Below are positions 23,315 through 34,680 of a DNA stretch of 64,000 bases, in pieces. The stretch's first letter is position 1; each line of letters starts with the position of its first letter. The position numbers and the translations under genes were made by a program. This stretch comes from Ipomoea triloba. Its lineage: Eukaryota > Streptophyta > Magnoliopsida > Solanales > Convolvulaceae. The notes beneath the pieces were generated by a model. The model was not told the DNA's origin and did not search any database. It saw only the letters and a program-made list of their open reading frames with translations. The stretch lies in NCBI RefSeq assembly GCF_003576645.1, contig NC_044923.1:11257225-11321224 (forward strand), written 5' to 3'.

Positions 23315-24297
23315 AATCTTGCACAATGGGTTGCTCGTCAACTCAGAACGTAGGAAGAGTGGGTTAACGTTGCAAAGCGACTGCCCGAATTGTGACGAGG
23401 GGGAAGAGACGCTGGACCATGTCTTTAGAAGATGCCATGCAGTTGTTGCTTGCTGGAGACCGATAACGGCCCGACAGGATTCAATGCCGACTCCCATGCT
23501 CCTTTGGCGAGTTGGATCGAAGAAAACTGCAGAAGGTCACGGACAAGATCAACGAACAGCAGCTGGAGCTCTTTTTTCCCTTACGTCTTATGGAACCTTT
23601 GGAAAGCCAGAAACCATGCTGTATTCAATAATGCCATTCTACCAGCATACGCTATTTATCGAAGGGCAAGTCAAGAAGCGTTGGAGGCCAGGAACCTTTT
23701 GTTCAGAAGGTACGGTCCCATGCAAGGAAGTCAAATTTGGGTTAATTGGTCTCCACCACGGCAAGGGTTCATCAAACTTAACACGGATGGCGCCAGAAAA
23801 GAGAACTCAGGTATGGCGAGTGTCGGGGGAGTCTTTCGTGACCACCGCGAAGCCTGGATCGTGGGGTTCACAGCGAAAGTGGGGGTGGCAAACAGCTTCA
23901 TCGCAGAGTTGTGGGGCCTCCGGGAAGGATTGAGGATTGCAGTTAACCGGGGTTTCAACAAACTCATTGTGGAAACCGATTCCAATGCTACGATTCAGGT
24001 CCTGAACAAAGACGAAGAATCACGTCCTAAAGCGGATACATTGATCGATGACTGCCGCTTCCTGATGAATAAAGTTCAAGAGCTTGAGATTGGCCATGTT
24101 TTTAGAGAAGGGAACTAATGCGCAGATTATCTGGCCAACATGGGTCAAGTCAACCAATGGGGACGTTAATCCTGGATCATCCACCTGATGGGGTCAATGA
24201 CATCCTTGCAAGGGATGCCATGAATGTCGCAACTAGGAGGATTCATTAGTTTCTTCTCACCGGGGCTTAGCCCCTCTTATTCACCAAAAAAAAAAAA
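23315..24297 (+). mobile_element. 5'-truncated LINE insertion, 983 bp
   Basis: A perfect 17-bp duplication (atagtataaatctagaa at 23298-23314 and 24298-24314) flanks the insertion, which ends in a poly(A) run (24286-24297). Only the 3' part of ORF2 is present: Cys/His zinc segment (CPNCDEGEETLDHVFRRC) and RNase H. Confidence 0.93.
23319..24168 (+). pseudogene. LINE ORF2 C-terminal fragment (zinc segment plus RNase H)
   Basis: The frame from 23319 carries the zinc segment and is lost by a frameshift near 23460-23500. The frame from about 23480 continues with FFPYVLWNLWKARNH and RNase H motifs: KLNTDGARK (Asp), AELWGLREGL (Glu), VETDSNA (Asp) and CADYLANMG (final Asp). TAA at 24116-24118 interrupts the protein just before CADYLANMG and can come from CAA by one C-to-T change. 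It is a dead fragment of a different LINE lineage from the one at 12916. Confidence 0.88.
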
Positions 24298-24314
24298 ATA
24301 GTATAAATCTAGAA

Positions 24315-24637
24315 CTTTTACTATAAAAGAACATAACTCTAAATAGGTATAGTTCATTTAGTTGGGTAAAAAAAACTACACATGAGATCTCTAATAAAGA
24401 CAAAAAATGATATAAAATTAGCATAAACTATTTTTTGTACAAAACTAACTTTTTCATCAAAATATTGTTTTTTATTTTAAATTAAAAATTTCGTACTAAA
24501 AAAGTTATACTTTGAATATAATGCATATATATTAGTTTTATACTCTTGAATTAGGATTATGTTAAACATCCTTGCAATTATCATTGTCACTCCCATTCTC
24601 ATGTATGTGAGTGATAATTGTAAGGGTAAAAAACATT

Positions 24638-24640
<3 letters not shown>
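24315..24640. other. AT-rich intergenic DNA
   Basis: No gene or clear repeat seen. Confidence 0.4.

Positions 24641-24673
<33 letters not shown>
24641..24673. repeat. (TA)n microsatellite
   Basis: An uninterrupted alternating ta run of about 33 bases followed by ggggg. Confidence 0.95.
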
Positions 24674-24675
<2 letters not shown>

Positions 24676-24789
24676 GGAGTCTACGGAGCCAGAGAAACAT
24701 CGTGAAGGATTCCAAAAAAAAAAATGGTATTTTTCATTTATTGTTAGGGTTTATTTCGGTATGTATTCATTTATTTTTGATCAGAAGGG

Positions 24790-25510
24790 AGGGGGGGACC
24801 CCGAGGGTGAGACCATTTTTAGGAAATCTCCCTCACTCTACGACAATGCGTGGCACGCATGAGGTCATTGTTATATGCCTCATCACACTCCGGTGGGCAC
24901 GACAAACATTCTTTCCATTCCACCTTTTGAAAATTGCCTAGTAAGGCTAACACATCCGCACTTTTGTTTTGCTCCCTATAAATAGTCCGAATGGAGATAT
25001 TCCAATCCTTTGCACACCAACCAACTGCTTCGTTCACAAGGTCCCAGGCAATGCCCCAAAGATCTTTTTCCTCTCGAATCCACCTAATGGCCTCTTTAGC
25101 ATCAGATTGAACCTCTAAGTCTCGGATACCTTTCTTCCAGGCCCATTGCATGGCCTTTACGATCACTCGCAATTCAGTAATGGTTGAGTCAGTGTTTGTG
25201 TCGACACCAATGAAACCTCCATTCCACCTCCCATCAGCAGTCCTTAGGATGCCGCCAATACCTGCTGTCCTCGTGGTCGCCCTTACGCTTCCATCCACAT
25301 TTAAAGTAAAACGATGAGCTGCGGATGGTATCCAATATAGCCTTAGGATTTTCTCAGAACAGGTTTTACTTCCCATGCCTGTCTCACACGCAAAAGCACG
25401 ACTAACTTCCTTCTCGACTTCACGAATCCACGCAATTTTTCTGGTGATTTCCATAGACTCGGAATTGAATACTCGGTCATTGCGCCACCTCCAATTAGTA
25501 TTCAATTAGT
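24790..25510 (-). pseudogene. LINE remnant: RNase H domain fragment
   Basis: A single open frame of 228 codons (25505-24819, minus) with RNase H blocks FTLNVDGSV (Asp), ITELRVIVKAMQWAW (Glu), VQSDAKEAIRW (Asp) and KSADVLALLGN (final Asp). It matches the C-terminal domain of plant LINE ORF2, widely annotated as putative ribonuclease H protein. It lacks RT and is presumably a 5'-truncated insertion. The frame is open and all four catalytic acids are kept, but no promoter or start context supports a gene. Confidence 0.8.
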
Positions 25511-25660
25511 ACTAATTTGTATTCAATTAGTATTCAAGTAGTACTAATCAGTATTAAGTAGTATTCAATTAGTACTACTTAGTACTACTTTTTTTTTTGA
25601 GTACTAATTAGTATTAAAGAGTACTAATAAAATACTAACAAGTACTAAGTAGAACTAATT
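25500..25660. repeat. Degenerate tagtacta/tagtatt repeat tract
   Basis: Short units such as attcaattagtact and agtattaagtag repeat irregularly. A reversed SINE tail (ttttttttttgagtac) is embedded at about 25589-25604, suggesting that SINE ends seeded the tract. Confidence 0.6.
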
Positions 25661-25661
25661 G

Positions 25662-25790
25662 GCCAAGGACCTTGTGGTCCAGTGGCATCAAACCCTTCCC
25701 TTTATATGGGAGGTGGTGGGTTCGAGCCTCAGTGGAGGCAATACTAACTCGTTATGAACATATACTGCATTCTAATAGAGTTAGTATTAA
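25662..25790 (+). mobile_element. tRNA-derived SINE
   Basis: Starts gccaaggaccttgtggtcca, with box A around tggtccagtggca and box B ggttcgagcctc. The 3' part is shortened compared with the copy at 49595, and no poly(A) is seen. Confidence 0.8.
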
Positions 25791-25910
25791 TTAGTGTTCA
25801 AGTAGTACAAATTATTTAAATACTAATTTAAATTAGTACTAGATTTGTTATTGCCCGTTGGACTCCTAATATTCAGTTAGTGTTCAAGTAGTGCCCGTTG
25901 GACTCCTAAC

Positions 25911-26340
25911 CGGTGTTATAGATAATAGAGCCTAGGCGGGCATCAGTGTATTTTTTATTTTTTAAAAATTTATTGATGTATTTTTAATTTTTTAAAGACT
26001 AATAAGTATAAATTATATAATACTTTAATAGTTAATACTAAAATATTAAATATTAACCTAAAACATATCTAGAGTTTGTACAATTTAGAGTTATTTCTCT
26101 CGAAACGATATTGTTTTGAGTGAAATAATCCATAAAAAAAAAAGAAGAACAATAGTTAATTGGCCAACTAGGCGGCCTAGTCGGTGCCTAGGAGGTCTAG
26201 TCGGCGCCTAAGCGGCCTAGGCGGTTGCCTAGCCAATCAAGTGCTTAGACTACCATTTAAAGTGATAAGCTAGGCGGTTGACCGGCGCCTAGCGCCTAGG
26301 CGGGGATTAATCGGCACCTAGGCGGGATTTTTGCAACACT
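25911..26340. mobile_element. hAT-like element with ctaggcgg repeats
   Basis: Left end cggtgttatagataatagag and right end gggatttttgcaacactg form short inverted termini. The right half (26160-26335) is packed with variants of gcctaggcgg and ggcggcctag. Repeats of this kind with a caacactg end are common in dicot genomes. No target duplication was confirmed. Confidence 0.45.
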
Positions 26341-27079
26341 GGAATAGAGACAAGTAGAAGGGAGAGCATTTTCATTCACTATCAGTAACCATTACATCAT
26401 AGGAATACATATATAATACTAGTAATAAACACCATCATAAATAATGATCGTTATATAGGTTACTACCGTTACAATGCCAATAATAATAGCCACAAATATT
26501 ATTTATAATACTATCCCTTGGACATTATTTGACAATGATCTTGTCTCATTAAAAACTTCACTAGGAAAACAACATGGGAAAAACCTAGTTTAAGAAAAGA
26601 GTACATAATAATTATAAACTCATATATAGTCCTGGTTGCTTCATTAAAAACCTTACACTAAGAAAACCCAGTGGGAAAAAATTTAGTTAAGAGTACAACC
26701 ATAACTTTATGCATCTAATCTCCAGGATTTGCAAGAGTTGGTGGTACAACACCTTCCTGATTGCCTCGTCAAAAAACTTACACTAAGAAAGCTCGGTGGG
26801 AAAAACTTAGTTAAGGGAAAAAGAGTATAATCATAAGCCTTTTGGGCATAATCTTCAGGATTTCGGGGTTCGTCTATTAAGTATTTATTTGTAACTTTCT
26901 CCCTGTTTATTATATCATACTCATGTCTCATTAAAAACCACACTAGAAAAGCTCAATGGAAAATATCTAGTGAAGAAAAGAGTACACGGTATATATGTAT
27001 TCATATGTTAAAAAGAGTACAACTGTTGGTCCTTTTAAGATCCAATCTTTAGGATTGATTTAAGTAAATGTAGTCCTCA
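26340..27079 (-). mobile_element. Copia-like LTR (3' LTR, minus orientation)
   Basis: Bounded by tg (26340) and ca (27078-27079). It contains three or four copies of the motif tcattaaaaacc...gtgggaaaaa..tagttaag that is common in plant LTRs. Just outside on the plus strand is tctccccctgaag, which reads on the minus strand as the polypurine tract cttcagggggaga. That places this LTR as the 3' LTR of a minus-strand element. No second LTR or pol gene was found, and the internal part ends within about 500 bp. Confidence 0.6.
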
Positions 27080-27650
27080 TCTCCCCCTGAAGATAACAAT
27101 CTTCAAGTTCTACATTGCTTAAAGTAGAATTACTGTTTCAAAAGAAGCGTACGTAGAGGAGATGATATGGCAATCTTCAAGATTGTCACTATATGTTAAC
27201 ATTTTATACAATAATTCTCGTGACTTCTTCTGGAGCTTATGTGTGTTGAATATAGCCAATATTTCTTAACCATACCCATTTAAAAATACTTTTATTGTCC
27301 TCCCATAAGAGAGTGGAGGTAGAACACACATAATTAGTTTGGAATTTAGTATCGTGGAGATAAAAAGGAGTGGAAGGGACTCATTCAGTCTTAACCAAAG
27401 GTCAAGAGTTCGATTCTTGGCTTTGAGATTGGAGCAGCCTACCCAATAGAGATGCCTACGTGTACCCAAAAAAATGTGGAATATATGCATTTTCCAATAA
27501 TAATGAAGTAATGTACTTCAAGTCCCATGATGTCCTCAGTATTATTTTCCTTATCCTCTTCAAGAGATACAACCGTTAGTGTGGTAAGTCAATCATACTT
27601 ATCCATATGAAATGCGTTAAAGACATCTTTCTAAAATTAGAAAAACTTGT
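27080..27650. other. Residual internal DNA of the copia-like element plus flank
   Basis: Apart from the polypurine tract at 27080-27093 and the SINE-like insert at about 27351, nothing coding is recognisable. Confidence 0.35.
27351..27471 (+). mobile_element. Second type of tRNA-derived SINE (probable)
   Basis: A box B-like gagttcgattcttggc is preceded by a candidate box A (gtggaagggactcattc) and followed by acctaccc-type sequence ending in aaaaaaa. Flanks agtttggaattta and atgtggaatata match imperfectly. It differs from the SINE at 25662. Confidence 0.45.
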
Positions 27651-28200
27651 GTATAAAATTCCTCGATCTGCCGGTTGAGGTAATACTTGGTGTTGGTTTT
27701 ATCTCCCACGGAATGATCGAACGGCAGGCCAACACCATCGGAAAATTGACTAACTTACTAGAAAATTAGAGTAACCTTTCGGCCTTCTTTAGATTACCAA
27801 TTGCTTTCGAGTATAATGAGTTGCTTATAAGTGTGTTAGATTGCTTGTGCCTCTCTTGAGACCTAGAACCCCTATTTATACAAGCTAGGGGCGATTTCTC
27901 TCTTAGGAAACTTCTAAACTACTTTAGGAACTCTTTTCTTATTACATTTTAGGTACTTTCCTAATCTATCTCGACCTTCCTTCCGTATCTCTTGCCTTCC
28001 ACCGCCAAACTCTTTAGGAAACTTCCATATCGGCCTGTCTCGCCTTGCCCTTCTTACACCGCCTTTCTTACCACGGCCCCTTCTAGGTCGTTCAGTCCGA
28101 CTTGTCTTTCCTTAGTTCTTTAGCCCGACTTTCTTTCATAGTAATCAACTGTTTCAATGGCTATGTTCAATCACTCTCAGTTTAAGATATTCAATTGTCT
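27651..28200 (-). mobile_element. Possible LTR-like segment
   Basis: On the minus strand a TATA box (tataaatagggg, about 27885) is followed by a leader-like stretch, as in the U3/R part of plant LTRs. No paired terminal repeat, primer-binding site or target duplication was established, so this is tentative. Confidence 0.3.
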
Positions 28201-29693
28201 TGTCACCTAAGGAACCATCAAGCATATTCGTTTCATTATCAGACTCTTCCCTGAACGTGCCCCACAAAGTAATCCATTGAATAACCTCGTCAAACCGACT
28301 TATCACCGGCTAACCTTCACCATGCTGTCCTGTTTCCTTCGAGCCCTCTCTACTCTTTCATTGGTCGTCCCTTTCATCCACGCTGAGCTTCGAGTACCAA
28401 ACTTTAGCCTATTCCCCATCATCTAGTCCCTTATTTTCCCGAGCTACGTGGAGCGCGACTCGGGGAAATACACTGCTCCTCTTCGTTTAGGAAAGTTTTT
28501 CACTCCCCAGTCCCTTATTTACTCGAGTTACATGAAGTACGACTTGGAAAAATTCTGCTAGCTCGCTTGCTTTTTCCTGTACGCTTGCATCGTCTCGAGC
28601 TCGTTTTTAGTCTAGGGAAGTTTTTTACTCCCCCTAGTCATGATTTTAAATCATTTGATCGGAACCGAGCTCAGGTCCACCCACAACGGCGAGTGCCATG
28701 CATACAATACCATTTTCTCTGATTATCAATAGTTTCTCTGCCGACCCTAAATGTTTATTCAAATATTTTGACAGCCTACGGTGGTTGATGGTCATTCATT
28801 CCTCGGGGAGTCCAAGCAATACTGGGCTCCAACCACTAGCTCGGGAAGTTTAAACGAAGCTTTTAGATTCTACCCTTTGTTTGGAAAGCTTCGAACAGAA
28901 AAACCCAGGCGCCAACCTAAACAACGGGCTCGGGGTAATCTCAGACGATCACAAAGCTGTGTGATGATCACGGGCATAAGGCCGACCGTGCCAAGCGGCT
29001 TCCAACCCTTGGTGAAGAAAGACAACAATCGGTTCGTGGAAGGTCGGGGATGCGCTCATTGACGGTCATTTTATTTTGAATTTCATACTTCTGCATGCAT
29101 TGAATTCCCTTGCGATGTTGCGCTTTCCTCGCAAGTTGCAGCTTGTCGCCAAATTAAATTTAAAATTGACTTGTCAACGCATGCTAATCTGCCTTGGAGT
29201 GCTCGGTGATTTTGGAAATTGCTGATTAATTCACAAGCTGCACTCTTGATAGAAGGCCTGATCGCTCCTTTACGGACTCCAATTTTAATATCAAGCACCC
29301 CAAAGATCACGCCACCAATGTGATTCTTGATTTAAATTCATGGAGGGGATGACACAATGGTTGACAGCCCGAACCTCTTGTAGCTCCACATGCAGTCGCA
29401 TTCAACACCAATTTACGGTCAAACAATGGGCTCGATGAGATAAGACGATGAGTGGCCATAATGGAGGTGACGGAGAGAAGCAACATCACCTGGTAGCTTC
29501 CTTGCCTGCTTTGCACTGGTAGCGAGATGGTCTCCACCGTGTATTCGGAGTCACCACAATCAAAAGGAGAAAATGAACCAAACAAATTTCAGCTATCAAG
29601 TTCCGGGAGACCAGAAAGATGCAAATATCGGACTACAAAATAAAGAGATCTATTTCTTTGATGATGGTAGGAGCATAACTTTTTTGTTGCATT
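28200..29693 (-). other. Internal DNA downstream of a gypsy-type LTR, no recognisable protein
   Basis: This lies between the primer-binding site at 29694-29713 and the LTR-like segment. Two diverged copies of a segment with gtcccttatt, cgagctac and aaagtttttcactcccc lie at 28420-28520 and 28515-28640. Several frames of 75-93 codons show no family signature. It may be the non-coding interior of a large retrotransposon derivative. Confidence 0.35.
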
Positions 29694-29713
29694 CCCCGCG
29701 GACGGCGCCAAAA

Positions 29714-30053
29714 TGATAGTGTTAATTGTCTCATGTATTCCCACACACAGAATACGTATAGAAGTTGTATGTAAAACAGGATCTAAATCCCAAATGTAGC
29801 CCTCAATTCACCTCTTTTATTGATTGTTCTAGAACCATTTAGAGAGAGGGAAGAGCTTAGTTTCTAAGGGTGTTTCTAGAGAGGAGGGAAAGGGAAAAAA
29901 GTCCCCCAATCAAAGGGTCAAATGCCCTTTATATAGGCCTAGACGTTGACCCGCTGGTTTTTACTTTGGCCCGAATTGTTTGATCCTGACCCAACTACAC
30001 AAACGGGTACATGGACGTATAGGGAAGGGACAACCGGGGTATATTCCCTATCA
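29714..30053 (-). mobile_element. LTR (5' LTR, minus orientation) with primer-binding site
   Basis: The 340-bp LTR has termini tgatagtg...ccctatca. On the minus strand it is followed directly by TTTTGGCGCCGTCCGCGGGG (29713-29694), a classic primer-binding site of plant Ty3/gypsy elements. A TATA box (tatataaaggg on the minus strand, 29925-29935) is in place. It truncates the Helitron-like array on its right. The partner LTR was not found, so the element is incomplete here. Confidence 0.72.
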
Positions 30054-30110
30054 AGTTTAAAATATGGTAATACAATTCTTATTCGTAATACAATTGTACA
30101 TTAATATATA

Positions 30111-30557
30111 TGATATAGCAAAATACGGAGCAAAATACTTGTATTTATACTGGGTCGGGTACAAGGAAGAATACCCTAAGCGAGACCGAGCTGCGTGACA
30201 GTGGGTCAGAGGTTCCCGGTCTCTTTAGCTACTGTATTAGAAGAAATAGCCAAAAGTCCTCCCTACTGCATTAAATGCGCCTTTTATAGTGGCTCCAGTA
30301 AGATTTCCGGTCTGGCGGCATGTAGGACGCGTGGCGGTCATACACTGGTCACTCTGTCGGTCCAACATGGCAGCGGATAGGTCCGCGGGTGCGGGGTCCC
30401 TGGTTCGAACCTCCGCAAAGGCCCTTACTACAGCCCGAAGCGCAAGGATGCCCGACCTGGTCAGATCGGGAGGAGGATTCGGAGGGTCTGGTCAACCCCT
30501 AACTGGGCACACAGCCCGGGAGGTCGGGATACGCAGGCCGGGATTTTACCCCTATCA
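30111..30557. mobile_element. Solo LTR, 447 bp, inside the Helitron-like array
   Basis: Termini are tgatat...ctatca with the 5-bp duplication atata on both sides (30106-30110 and 30558-30562). It is much more GC-rich than the array. The array sequence resumes exactly on the right. A ggttcgaacctcc motif inside resembles box B but lacks other SINE features. Confidence 0.78.
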
Positions 30558-31833
30558 ATATAGTAATACAATTCCTAAAAAAATATATTCTTCCCTACGG
30601 TCCTATTCGTAATACAATTTTAGATTAAAATCACTAATCGTAATACAGTACAAATATTTCTCTGCAATGCAATCTATACTATTAATAAAAATAATATCCT
30701 CAACTTTAACTTCACGCCCAAAACACTCCATATTATTAAAGTTTGCGAAAAAATTTTAAAATATGTTAATACAATTTCTATTCGTAATACAATTGTACAT
30801 TAAAATATGGTAAAACAATTCCTAATAAAATATATTGTTCCCTACGTTTCTATTCGTAATACAATTCTAGATTAAAAATACTAATCATAGTAATACAGTA
30901 CATATATTTCCCTACAATGCAATCTATACTATTAATAAAAACAAACATTTAAATATGGTAACACAATTCCTAATAAAATATATTGTTCCCTACGTTCCTA
31001 TTCGTAATACAATTTTAGATAAAAATCACTAATCGTAATAATACAGTACATATATTTCCCTGCAATGCAATCTATATGTATACTATTAATAAAAACAATA
31101 TTCTCAACTTTAACTTCCCGCCCAAAACACTCCTATACTATTAAAGTTTACGTAATATCTTAAAAAATATAGTAACACAATTCATATTCGTAATTCAATT
31201 GTACATTAAAATAGCTAATAAAATTATTAATAAAATATATTGTTCCCTACGTTTCTATTTGTAATATAATTGTAGATTAAAATTACTAATCGTAATAATA
31301 AAGTACATATATTTCCCTGCAATGCAATCTATCTATATTATTAATAAAAACAATATCCTTACCTATAACATCCCGCCAAAACACTCCTATACTATTAAGG
31401 TTTGCGTAATATTTTAAAATATGGTAACACAATTCATATTCGTAATACAATTGTACATTAAAATATTATAATACAATTCCAAATAAAATATATTGTTCCC
31501 TACGTTCCTATTCGTAATACAATTCTAGATTAAAATTAATCATCTTAATAATACAGTACATATATTTCCCTGCAATGCAATCTATCTATACTATTAATAA
31601 AAATAATATCCTCAACTTATATTTCCGCCCAAAACACTCCTATACTATTAAGGTTTGCGTAATATTTTAAAATATGGTAATACAATTCCTATTCGTAATA
31701 CAATTGTACATTAAAATATTGGTAATACAATTCCAAATAAAATATATTGTTTCCTACGTTCCTATTCGTAATACAGTTCTAGATTAAAATTAATCATCGT
31801 AATAATACAGTACATATATTTCTCTGCAATGAA

Positions 31834-31875
31834 TACTACTAACTCTATTACAATGCAGTATCTGCTCATAACTAT
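31834..31875. repeat. SINE 3'-end fragment inside one array unit
   Basis: Between ctgcaatg and ctatactattaataaaa one unit carries extra sequence (actctattacaatgcagtat) that matches the 3' part of the minus-strand SINE. It looks like filler DNA captured during repair or replication. Confidence 0.6.
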
Positions 31876-33591
31876 ACTATTAATAAAAACAATATCCTCA
31901 ACTTATATATTCCCGCCCAAAACGCTCCTATACTCTTAAGGTTTGCGTAATATTTTAAAATATGGTAACACAACTCTTATTGCTAATACAATTGTACATT
32001 AATATATAGTAATGCAATTCCTAATAAAATATGTTATTCTCTACATTAGTATTCGTAATACAATTCTAGATTAAAATCATAAATCGTAATAATACAGTGC
32101 ATATATTTCCCTGCAATGGAATCTATACTATTAATCTATACTATTAATAAAAACAATATCCTCAGCTTTAAATTCCCGCCCAAAACATTTCATACTATTA
32201 AGGTTTGCGTAATATTTTAAAATATGGTAATATAATTCTTATTCGTAAAACAATTGTACATTAAAATATGGTAATACAATTCTTAATAAAATATATTGTT
32301 TCGTATGTTCCTATTCGTAATACAATTCTAGATTAAAAATACTAATCGTAATAATACAGTACATATATTTCCCTGCAATGCAATCTATACTATTAGTAAA
32401 AACAAACATTAAAATATGGTAATACAATTCGTAATAATATATATTGTTCCCTACGTTCCTGTTCGTAATACAATTCAAGATTAAAATTACTAATCGTAAT
32501 AATATAGTACATATATTTTCCTGCAATGGAATCTATATCTATACTATTAATAAAAACAATATCCTCAACTTTAAATTCCCGCCCAAAACACTCCTATACT
32601 ATTAAGGTTTGCGTAATATTTTAAAATATGGTAATATAACTCTTATTCGTAATACAATTGTACATTAAAATATAGACATTTTCTAATAAAATATATTGTT
32701 CCCTACGTTCGATTCGTAATACAATTCTAGATTAAAATCATTAATCATAATAGTACAGTACATATATTTCCCTACAATGCAATCTATACTATTAATAAAT
32801 AAAAACAATATCCTCAACTTTAACTTCCCGCTCAAAACACTCCTATATATTATTATTTATGTAATATTTTAAAATATGGTAATACAATTCCTATTCGTAA
32901 TACAATTGTACATTAAAATATGGTAAAAAAAGTTCCTAATAAAATATATTGTTCCATACGTTCCTATTCATAATACAAATTAGATTAAAATTACTAATCG
33001 TAATAATACAGTACATATATTTCCCTGCAATGCAATCTATACTATTAATAAAAACAATATCATCAACTTTAATTTTTCGACCAAAACACTCATATATTAT
33101 TAAGGTTTGCGTAATATTTTAAAATATGGTAATATAATTCCTATTCGTAATACAATTGTACATTAAAATTTGGTAATACAATTCCTAATAAAATATATTG
33201 TTCGCTATGTTTCTATTCGTAATACAACTCTAGATTAAAATTACTAATCATAATAATACATTTGAGTTAGAATAGCAATTGATTCCTATAACTGAGTTAC
33301 TAGAGAACGAGCATATGTGCCCAATTTAAAAAAGTACTAAACAATGATATATAAAATCAATAAAGTTTCAGAACCGCATGCTTACATCTACACATTAGCT
33401 ATTACTTAAGCAATTATTTGCTGGGATTCAAACAATGATAACATCAAAAAACATAATCGATCCAAAACATATCTTCAATTGCACTATATAATAATTGATG
33501 TTATAATTTATATAATTATATATCGATCCAAATATTCTGAATATATTATAATAAATCCATTCCGTGCATTGCACGGGTGAAAATACTAGTA

Positions 33592-34175
33592 TAATGTGGA
33601 ATTAAATTCTTCATAAAAGGATGTAAATTAAAAAGTGCTGCATCTAAGGCATGTGGCACTTGCCAGCAATTGGTTGCCATAGCTACCTTTTGCCCTTTTT
33701 GTAGGATCTAAAGTGGAATGTTGTTTAACATCGAGTAATAGTATTAAGAATGAATTATTAAATAAAAAAAGCAGTATAAGTGAAAGTAACAATGTAATTA
33801 AAAATCAAAATATATTCTATGTTTAGTCAAAAAACTTATGCTGACATAAAAAAATAAATAGTCTAAAGTTTTCAGTAAGACTTTGTCCAAATGCTGAATT
33901 ATTCAATTCTCTCCTTTCTCTTATAAGGTGAAAGGTAGCCAAGTCACGTTATTGTCGTGGGAGACAATTGGTCACGTTGGCGTGCACAAGGTATGACACA
34001 TTCACCATACATGGACTTTAAATCTTTAATTAATTAGATGTGTTTAGTCCAAATTATAAAATGATTAAAGTAACATGAGTATGATTTATGTTATATAACT
34101 TTATTTAGTTCAAGATAGGATATAATTCATGATAATGTGATAATATTATTACACAATGTGATCCATCACATTTTA
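33592..34175. other. Intergenic AT-rich DNA
   Basis: No gene or clear repeat seen between the Helitron-like end and the gypsy element. Confidence 0.45.
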
Positions 34176-34383
34176 ATATTTGTAAAATTTGAAAATTTAA
34201 CATATCAAAATTGATATAAATAATATTTTCAAATGTATCTTGAGAGCAAGAATCCATAATTATGTCTAGATATATTTTGGATAATATTGATATTATCTAA
34301 TTTTTTTAATTAGATAATATCAAAAGAGTTTGAAATTATTAAAACACTTCCTATCCTACAACTATAAATAGGAGCTCTTAATG

Positions 34384-34680
34384 TCGGTTACTCGACGGTA
34401 AAATAAAGCTCAATTTTTTTTAATGTTAACATATAACGTCAGTTTCGATCGGAACCGACGTCATATGTTAATTTTTATTTTTTTTACAAAAAATCAAAGA
34501 CCTTCTAACGTCGGTTCCAACAACGTTAAGAGTTCACTTGTTTTTTTTTTTTATAAATAAACCTATAACGTCGGTTCTTCTCGAAATAGACGTTGGTTAT
34601 ATGTATAATTTTTTTTTAATAAATGAACATATAATGTCGGTTTTCGAATAACCGACGTAATATGTTATTTCTGTAGTAGT
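34384..34680 (+). mobile_element. CACTA (En/Spm-like) transposon terminus
   Basis: The right end reads tttctgtagtagtg, i.e. CACTACTACAGAAA on the other strand, the CACTA hallmark. Five or more subterminal copies of aacgtcggtt in both orientations precede it. No left CACTA terminus exists nearby; the fragment joins gypsy LTR sequence at 34383 and gag leader at 34681. Confidence 0.75.

Larger units (their letters stand above)
30054..33589 (+). mobile_element. Helitron-like element with tandemly repeated 5' ends
   Basis: The right end has the Helitron 3' signature: hairpin ccgtgcattgcacgg (33562-33576), then CTAG (33586-33589) followed by T. To the left, about eleven copies of a Helitron-like 5' start (TCTATACTATTAATAAAAAC) occur near 30673, 30923, 31071, 31330, 31581, 31872, 32135, 32383, 32536, 32783 and 33036. 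Spacing is mostly 247-263 bp, with two short spacings of about 150 bp. Each unit also has attcgtaatacaattgtaca and gtacatatatttccctgca. No Rep/helicase gene is present, so it is non-autonomous. A solo LTR at 30111 interrupts it and an LTR at 29714 truncates its left side. Confidence 0.78.

Noticed and set aside
24819..25505. Functional RNase H gene (228 open codons with four catalytic acids)
   Set aside because: Domain type and context match a 5'-truncated LINE ORF2; there is no start methionine context, intron or promoter.
27266..27490. 74-codon minus-strand frame
   Set aside because: It is antisense to a SINE-like insert and has no homology that I recognise.
28781..29062. 93-codon plus-strand frame
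   Set aside because: Basic, low-complexity translation on the strand opposite to the retroelement; no family signature.
30395..30412. tRNA gene or SINE suggested by ggttcgaacctcc
   Set aside because: No cloverleaf or box A at the right distance; the motif lies within a solo LTR.
30054..33260. Plain centromeric or subtelomeric satellite
   Set aside because: The unit starts match Helitron 5' termini and a single Helitron 3' end closes the array, so the Helitron reading explains more; a satellite origin remains possible.
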